This document shows, piece by piece, positions 6,315 through 9,965 of a DNA stretch of 9,965 nucleotides. Origin of the DNA: JBAYVY01 sp041674345 (GTDB taxonomy: Bacteria > Planctomycetota > Phycisphaerae > Phycisphaerales > Zrk34); NCBI GenBank assembly GCA_041674345.1, contig JBAYVY010000111.1:1-9965 (forward strand), in the 5' to 3' direction. The notes under the pieces are model-generated. The model saw only the letters and a list, made by a program, of their open reading frames with translations. It did not search any database and was not told the origin of the DNA. The number at the start of each line of letters is the position of its first letter. Positions within the stretch are counted from its first letter, which is position 1. Both the position numbers and the translations under genes were made by a program.

Positions 6315-6988
6315 TTTACGGGGCGGACATCGAACGCGCCGGGGCGACCGGGATGCGGGGTGAATTGTAACCGTTGGCCGGATCGGAGGTGATGTTGGGC
6401 GAACCACTGGCCCCAGCCGCACCAGCGGAACATGCCGCGATGCAGGTCGGTGGTGATCGTGGGACCGGCGTGCAAATGCAGTTCGAGTTGATCGGGACAA
6501 TCGGCGAGCGCCGCGGCGGGCGGACGGACGTAATTCTGCCGCAACGCGCCGGCGGTCAGTGTCACCGTAAACCCATCGACCGGCGAATCGGCTTCGCCAT
6601 CCAGCACATACCACGCCCGCATGTTTTCCGGCTGGTAGCGCGGGCCTTGCGAAATCTGCTTCACATCGCGCAGCCACATCAGCGTGACGTATCGCGTGGT
6701 CAGCCGCTTGCTTCGCCAATACTCGTCCGGCCCGCGAATCCAGCGGTTGTATTGCGTCACAAGCTGATCCACCATCGCGGGCGTGACCTGATCGACCATC
6801 AGCACCCGCGCCAGGGTCGCCGCGGCGAAGAACGGCCCGCCGGATCGCTTGAAAAAAATGCGGTCGCCAGGTGCCGCGCACCCGAACGGCGGACGGGCCG
6901 TCTGCGTGAAGCGGCTCTCGATCAGCTTGCGCCCGTCGAGAATCATCTCATCCAGCGGCGAAGTCACGATGGCGATGTGATCGGTCAT
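6281..6988 (-). CDS. ASCH-domain protein with an additional C-terminal domain
   Basis: A 235-residue protein. The N-terminal part resembles ASCH/PUA-like domains, small beta-barrels thought to bind RNA or modified nucleic acid. The supporting segments are ILDGRKLIESRF (16-27), GDRIFFKRSGGPFFAAATLARV split across 41-62 (Gly41-Lys47 turn then strand), and Trp90. The remaining part (about 135-222) is unfamiliar, with a Trp/Cys-rich MFRWCGWGQWFAQHHL segment (186-201) and a final strand near LQFTPHPG; it may be a second nucleic-acid-binding barrel. The start at 6988 begins the domain. The in-frame extension to 7132 reads through an inverted repeat and is rejected. The last eleven or so residues (ETGVRSQKSE) are encoded by a heptamer repeat and are probably not native. 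It heads a minus-strand run with the isomerase and nadC. No Shine-Dalgarno sequence is seen; TAAACT lies 8 nt upstream. Function is unknown. Confidence 0.8.
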   Translation of the reverse strand: MTDHIAIVTSPLDEMILDGRKLIESRFTQTARPPFGCAAPGDRIFFKRSGGPFFAAATLARVLMVDQVTPAMVDQLVTQYNRWIRGPDEYWRSKRLTTRYVTLMWLRDVKQISQGPRYQPENMRAWYVLDGEADSPVDGFTVTLTAGALRQNYVRPPAAALADCPDQLELHLHAGPTITTDLHRGMFRWCGWGQWFAQHHLRSGQRLQFTPHPGRPGAFDVRPVKETGVRSQKSE

Positions 6989-6991
6989 GCG

Positions 6992-7140
6992 GAAACAGTT
7001 TAACCGCCAAGGCGCGGAGAAGAACGGACAAGCAGGGATCAGGGACAAAGGCACGAAGGGACGAAGTGAAAGAATCACAGCCCCATCCTCACTTCGCCCC
7101 TTCGTCCCTTTCTCCGCGTCTTGGCGGTTCATCCTGTTTC
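6992..7140. repeat. ~150-bp imperfect inverted repeat between the ASCH gene and scpB
   Basis: The outer arms AACCGCCAAGGCGCGGAGA (7002-7020) and 7111-7129 match as reverse complements at 18 of 19 positions. The inner arms 7047-7069 and 7089-7111 match at 21 of 23. The flanks GAAACAG (6992-6998) and CTGTTTC (7134-7140) extend the symmetry, and about 25 nt in the left half (7022-7046) are unpaired. This reads as a MITE-like or REP-like mobile hairpin. From memory, CCGCCAAGRCGC-type intergenic hairpins are common in environmental genomes; I could not verify that here. Confidence 0.88.
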
Positions 7141-7145
7141 GGTGG

Positions 7146-7175
7146 TTAGCCGGGTGGTGAAACGTCCGTTACAAT
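7146..7175 (+). promoter_or_regulatory. candidate scpB promoter, possibly giving a leaderless mRNA
   Basis: TACAAT at 7170-7175 is a good -10 match, with a weak TTAGCC (7146-7151) at -35 spacing of 18. The -10 ends six bases before the scpB ATG at 7182, so transcription would start at or next to the start codon. No Shine-Dalgarno sequence is present between them. Confidence 0.4.
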
Positions 7176-7181
7176 ATCGCC

Positions 7182-7787
7182 ATGAGTGATACCGAGGAAA
7201 CGCGGATTGTAACTCCCCCGGCGGAAACCGACGCCGCCGAAGCCCCCGTTTATATCGCACCGGGCGACCCGGCGGAGTTGGCGTTGTGTGTCGAGGCGAT
7301 TTTGATGACGGTGGATCGTCCGGTTCCGGCGGCGAAGATCGCCGAGGCGATGAATCTCGATTCGGCCAAGCCCGTCACCGCCGCGATCGCCGCGTTGAAT
7401 GAGCAGTACGACAAAGCCGGCCGCAGTTTTCGCATCGAGCAACTGGCCGGGGGTTTTCAGATTTTGACGTTGCCCCGGTTCCGGGACGTGCTGGCGACGA
7501 TGCACAAGACCAGCGCGGGCAACAAGCTCAGCGCCGCGGCGATGGAAACGCTGGCGATCATCGCCTACAAGCAGCCGGTGTTGCGGACGAGCATCGAAAC
7601 GATCCGCGGCGTGGCGTGCGGCGAAATGGTGCGACAGCTCATGGAACGCAATCTGGTGAAGATCGTCGGACGCGCCGAGGAGATCGGCCGGCCCATGCTG
7701 TACGGCACGACGAAGCATTTTCTGGAACTGTTCGGCCTGTCATCGCTGAAGGATTTACCCAAGGCCGAGGAGTTGGCCAAACCATGA
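7182..7787 (+). CDS. scpB: segregation and condensation protein B
   Basis: ScpB is the winged-helix kleisin-associated subunit of the Smc-ScpAB condensin, which compacts and separates chromosomes. The 201-residue product shows a 28-residue flexible leader and then two winged-helix domains (about 31-105 and 107-190). Family signatures are ETLAIIAYKQPV (122-133), IRGV (141-144), RPMLYGTTKHFLELFG (160-175) and SLKDLP (178-183). Length and domain order are normal. The ATG at 7182 follows a -10-like TACAAT by six bases and has no Shine-Dalgarno sequence. scpA, often adjacent, is not in the window: the upstream neighbour is the divergent ASCH gene, across an inverted-repeat element. The stop overlaps the next gene's start as ATGA. 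Confidence 0.96.
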   Translation: MSDTEETRIVTPPAETDAAEAPVYIAPGDPAELALCVEAILMTVDRPVPAAKIAEAMNLDSAKPVTAAIAALNEQYDKAGRSFRIEQLAGGFQILTLPRFRDVLATMHKTSAGNKLSAAAMETLAIIAYKQPVLRTSIETIRGVACGEMVRQLMERNLVKIVGRAEEIGRPMLYGTTKHFLELFGLSSLKDLPKAEELAKP

Positions 7788-8287
7788 GCGGAAATGTGCG
7801 ATGTGCAATGCGCGATGTGCGATGTCAGGCCGCTTGCGGCTTAGCAATGCTGTTGCTCATCCTGTTCGCCGGTGGTTGCCAGTCTTACGCCCTGCGGGGG
7901 CGCGTGGTTGAGGGAACGCGGTCGCAGGTGTTGGTGGTGGATGCGGACGATCCGCGGCTGGCCGGGCCGGGTGCGCCGGCGGGGATTGGCGGCGCGAGCG
8001 TCAGTTTCATGCTCGATCCTGAAAGGGCCGGTCACAAATCGCTGGGCGGCTCGTTCACCGACGCGGATGGTTCGTTTCAATATCCGGTCGATGAAGTCGG
8101 CGCGGGTTTTCTGGAATACGGCCTGGGCGTGACGGCGCGTGCGGCGGGCAAGTCGCCGGCGCAGGATTCGATGCCGATGCCGGCGGGCGACAAGCGGCTG
8201 CTCATCATGCTCGCGCCAGGTCGTGACAACCTGCCCCGTGAATCGGACAACCCGATGAACGACATCGAACGCTACATGCCCCGCTGA
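7784..8287 (+). CDS. small lipoprotein with carboxypeptidase-regulatory-like beta domain
   Basis: A 167-residue protein with a signal peptide: a hydrophobic stretch LAMLLLILFAGGC (20-32) ends in a lipobox-like AGGC with Cys32. It is therefore probably a lipid-anchored exported protein. The mature part (RGRVVEG, then GASVSFMLDP, GGSFTDADGSFQYPV) resembles the carboxypeptidase-regulatory/Ig-like beta-sandwich found in many secreted bacterial proteins. There are no enzymatic motifs and the role is unknown. The start at 7784 overlaps the scpB stop (ATGA). The n-region (residues 4-15, NVRCAMRDVRCQ) is encoded by a heptamer repeat array, so a later start such as ATG at 7808 or 7847 is possible. The Met-Arg-rich n-region may have been supplied by the repeat itself. 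Confidence 0.77.
   Translation: MSGNVRCAMRDVRCQAACGLAMLLLILFAGGCQSYALRGRVVEGTRSQVLVVDADDPRLAGPGAPAGIGGASVSFMLDPERAGHKSLGGSFTDADGSFQYPVDEVGAGFLEYGLGVTARAAGKSPAQDSMPMPAGDKRLLIMLAPGRDNLPRESDNPMNDIERYMPR
7794..7846 (+). repeat. ATGTnnn heptamer array plus GCCGC palindrome, copy 1
   Basis: Five units ATGTGCG, ATGTGCA, ATGCGCG, ATGTGCG, ATGTCAG (7794-7828) are followed directly by GCCGCTTGCGGCTTAGCA (7829-7846), whose GCCGC/GCGGC arms are a perfect palindrome. The same layout recurs at 9168-9235. Here it lies just after the scpB stop and within the lipoprotein's start region. Confidence 0.88.
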
Positions 8288-8293
8288 CCCCCC

Positions 8294-8305
8294 GCCCCCG
8301 GAAGT
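8294..8305 (+). repeat. 12-mer GCCCCCGGAAGT, copy 4 (intergenic)
   Basis: Exact copy of the 12-mer, seven bases after the lipoprotein stop codon. It is the only copy outside a coding region. Confidence 0.9.
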
Positions 8306-8352
8306 TTAGCCCGAAGTCACGCCCGCATTACCTTGGGAAAGCGTGTGAGAGG

Positions 8353-8411
8353 GGCTTGCGTCCAGCGGCTTGCGGGAGCCGCGATTTTCCGCAAGCCGCT
8401 GGACACAAGCC
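8353..8411. repeat. 23-bp-arm inverted repeat upstream of the kinase gene
   Basis: The arms 8353-8375 and 8389-8411 are reverse complements except at one position, where the RNA could form a G-U pair. They enclose a 13-nt loop (8376-8388). It lies in the 264-bp gap (8288-8551) between the lipoprotein and kinase genes and could act as a terminator-like hairpin for the scpB-lipoprotein transcript, although no T-tract follows the right arm directly. A repeated mobile hairpin is equally plausible. Apart from this, the 12-mer at 8294 and the kinase ribosome-binding site, I see nothing in the gap. Confidence 0.9.
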
Positions 8412-8540
8412 GCGGGACCGACCATCGATCAGCAGCTTCTCGCACGCCCGCTGAAAGATGCCCCCCGCTTGGATGGTCCGACACAATCCCGTATGATGTG
8501 AAGCATCGGGTCGTTGTCGTTCATAGATTGCTGATACTCT

Positions 8541-8547
8541 GGAGAAG
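8541..8547 (+). promoter_or_regulatory. ribosome-binding site deciding the kinase start
   Basis: GGAGAAG lies four bases before the ATG at 8552, measured from its last base. It supports this start over an in-frame extension reaching back to 8333 through the inverted repeat. Confidence 0.65.
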
Positions 8548-8551
8548 CACG

Positions 8552-9175
8552 ATGCCGAATCTGGCAAATGCGGTTTTATTGATCGGTCCGCCCGGAGCGG
8601 GCAAGGGCACGCAGGGGCGTGTGATCGGATCGATCCCCGGCTTCTACCATTGCGCCTGCGGCGATGTGTTTCGCCGGCTCAATCCCGATTCGGAAATCGG
8701 CCGGACTTTTCTGGAATTTTCCTCGCGGGGCAAGCTCGTGCCGGATGATGTGACCGTCGAGTTCTGGACGCAGCACATCAATGCGCAGAAGATACTGGGG
8801 GCGTACAAACCGGCCAGCGATCTGCTGGCGCTGGACGGCATCCCGCGCAATCTGGTCCAGGCCAAACAGATCACCGCATATGTGCGTGTGCTGAAGGTCG
8901 TGGAACTGTACTGCCCCGATGAACAGATGATGATCGAACGCCTGCGCCGCCGGGCGCTGAAGGAAAATCGGCTGGATGACGCGAAGGAAGATGTGATCCG
9001 CCACCGCTGGGAGGTTTACCGTGCCGAGACCGCCCCGGTGCTGAGTTATTATCCGCCGGAGTTGCAGGCCCGCATCAACGCCCAGCAAAGTCCCGCCCAG
9101 GTGCTGCACGACATTCTGGAAGTCATCATTCCCGTGCAGAACGCGCTGTACGCCAAGACGGTTCACCATGTGTGA
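8552..9175 (+). CDS. adk: adenylate kinase-family nucleoside monophosphate kinase (short-LID form)
   Basis: A 207-residue P-loop kinase expected to transfer phosphate from ATP to a nucleoside monophosphate, most likely AMP. Visible elements are the P-loop GPPGAGKGT (12-20), CGDVFRR (36-42) in the place of the family's STGDMLR, LDGIPRN (94-100) in place of LDGFPRT, and ENRLDD...RHRWEVYRAETAPVLSYY (138-167) matching the family's R-DD-R-Y-T-P-YY pattern. The zinc or long LID insertion is absent, as in other short-LID members. The substitutions of S/T by Ala/Cys around residues 35-36 and of F by I in the LDGFPR motif leave the exact substrate uncertain, so it may be a diverged paralogue rather than the housekeeping enzyme. 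The stop TGA lies within the following heptamer array. Confidence 0.88.
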   Translation: MPNLANAVLLIGPPGAGKGTQGRVIGSIPGFYHCACGDVFRRLNPDSEIGRTFLEFSSRGKLVPDDVTVEFWTQHINAQKILGAYKPASDLLALDGIPRNLVQAKQITAYVRVLKVVELYCPDEQMMIERLRRRALKENRLDDAKEDVIRHRWEVYRAETAPVLSYYPPELQARINAQQSPAQVLHDILEVIIPVQNALYAKTVHHV

Positions 9176-9235
9176 TGTGGAATGTGGAATGTCGGATGTG
9201 GAATGTAAAACATCCCCGCCGCTCGCGGCTAGGCA
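9168..9235 (+). repeat. ATGTnnn heptamer array plus GCCGC palindrome, copy 2
   Basis: Six units ATGTGTG, ATGTGGA, ATGTGGA, ATGTCGG, ATGTGGA, ATGTAAA fill 9168-9209. After an 8-nt spacer comes GCCGCTCGCGGCTAGGCA (9218-9235), matching the copy at 7829 in 15 of 18 positions. The kinase stop codon (9173-9175) spans the first two units. Confidence 0.88.
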
Positions 9236-9290
9236 CTTCAACAAAATAACCTGACCAATTTGTGGGGCCAGCCGCAGTTCGATACGCCGC

Positions 9291-9947
9291 GTGATGGTCG
9301 AAGAAGAGTTCATTCCCGATCCGAACAGTCGCGTTCCCAAGGGAATCGTCACGCCGTGGCGCACATTTCTGACAGCCCACGCCAACGTGATGGTGGCTAC
9401 GGATTTCTTCTGCAAAGCGGTGTGGACGCCGCTGGGCAAACGCATGGCGTATGCGATCATGTTCATCCACGTCGGCAGTCGGAAAGTCATGGTGTCGCCA
9501 AGCACGTTCTGTCCGAATGAAGAATGGATGCGGCAACAGGGCAGGAATATCCTGATGTGGCTGGAAGATGCAGGTCTCGAATGCCACGAACTGATCCGAG
9601 ACAACGATACGAAATATGCCGAGTCATTTGATGCCATCTTTAAATGTATCGGGGTTGACATCGTGCGCACGCCGTTCCAGGCACCCCAGGCGAATTCATT
9701 CGCTGAGTCGTGGATTGCCGGTTTGAAGCGAGAGTGCCTGAACCATTTGGTCTGCTTCAGCGTGAAGCAGTTGGATTACGTCACCACCACTTATGTCAAA
9801 TACTTCAACGAGTACCGGCCGCACCAGTCGCTGGGGAATGTGCCGCCGGCGCGGGTTGGCACACCACCACCAATACCCATTGGTCCGATCCGGCGGCGGC
9901 GTATCCTTGGGGGGTTGCTCAACCATTACGAGCGCAGAGCGGCTTGA
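9291..9947 (+). CDS. DDE integrase-core transposase, 5'-truncated
   Basis: A 218-residue catalytic domain of an IS3/IS481-like integrase-core (rve) transposase. The acidic triad is visible as Asp38 (VATDFF), Asp104 (LIRDNDTKY) and Glu139 (ANSFAESW), with 34 residues between the last two. NEYRPHQSLGN (163-173) and the C-terminal RRRRILGGLLNHYERRAA match the ends of such proteins. The N-terminal helix-turn-helix DNA-binding region, expected to be about 100 residues or more, is absent. The frame is open from 9255, where in-frame residues ICGASRSSIRRV still look like the family, but a TGA at 9252-9254 blocks it and a heptamer/palindrome element ends at 9235. It starts GTG at 9291 or ATG at 9294. 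I read it as a remnant, inactive alone. Its composition appears less G+C-rich than its neighbours. Confidence 0.88.
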   Translation: MMVEEEFIPDPNSRVPKGIVTPWRTFLTAHANVMVATDFFCKAVWTPLGKRMAYAIMFIHVGSRKVMVSPSTFCPNEEWMRQQGRNILMWLEDAGLECHELIRDNDTKYAESFDAIFKCIGVDIVRTPFQAPQANSFAESWIAGLKRECLNHLVCFSVKQLDYVTTTYVKYFNEYRPHQSLGNVPPARVGTPPPIPIGPIRRRRILGGLLNHYERRAA

Positions 9948-9965
9948 ATCGCCCATTGTCGCCGA

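Noticed and set aside
3183..9209. CRISPR array from the short repeats
   Set aside because: Units are 7 bp with no spacers of constant length and no cas genes nearby.
9242..9300. Frame +2 sequence NLWGQPQ as the start of the transposase with a frameshift to the main frame
   Set aside because: The main frame itself is family-like from 9255 (ICGASRSSIRRV), so the +2 resemblance is probably chance.
8576..9670. 364-residue minus-strand frame opposite the kinase and transposase genes
   Set aside because: It runs through a heptamer repeat and is antisense to two clear protein families.
1..9965. tRNA or rRNA genes
   Set aside because: No cloverleaf-type or rRNA-like conserved sequence was noticed on either strand; a covariance-model search would be needed to exclude small RNAs.

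Overview
The window is a G+C-rich bacterial chromosome segment. High G+C, a URO-D-like protein next to a phytanoyl-CoA-dioxygenase-like protein, a TIM-barrel sugar-phosphate isomerase, many structured intergenic repeats and a DDE integrase-core transposase together suggest a planctomycete-type genome, possibly Phycisphaerae. That placement is inference: there is no rRNA and no lineage-specific marker in the window.

Layout. Positions 1-153 are non-coding, with long G/C homopolymers and a small hairpin. A two-gene minus-strand operon (2093-154) encodes a PhyH-type Fe(II)/2-oxoglutarate oxygenase followed by a URO-D superfamily protein. Divergent from it, across 130 bp, is a cupin-AraC transcription factor (2224-3135), the natural candidate regulator. 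A four-gene minus-strand run (6988-3215) follows in transcription order: ASCH-domain protein, sugar-phosphate isomerase/epimerase-like TIM barrel, nadC (quinolinate phosphoribosyltransferase) and an unknown polytopic membrane protein. The last three are tightly packed (ATGA overlap, then a 6-bp gap). From 7182 the genes are on the plus strand: scpB (chromosome segregation), overlapping by ATGA with a small lipoprotein; a short-LID adenylate-kinase-like NMP kinase; and the catalytic part of a 5'-truncated transposase.

No canonical defence, secretion or biosynthetic system is visible. The unusual content is the repeat landscape. Four loci carry degenerate 7-bp tandem arrays of different sequence but the same period (AATCnnA; GWCAGRA; ATGTnnn twice), each touching or lying within about 10 nt of a gene's stop codon. 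Two of these arrays are followed by the same 18-bp GCCGCTYGCGGC-type palindrome. Further structure comes from three inverted repeats: about 150 bp between the ASCH gene and scpB, 59 bp upstream of the kinase gene, and a C/G palindrome inside a 20-codon in-frame insertion in nadC. In addition, the 12-mer GCCCCCGGAAGT occurs four times, always on the plus strand, and its core is tandemly triplicated inside the URO-D gene. Several repeats have entered reading frames: the URO-D N-terminus, the nadC insertion, the ASCH C-terminal tail and the lipoprotein signal-peptide n-region.
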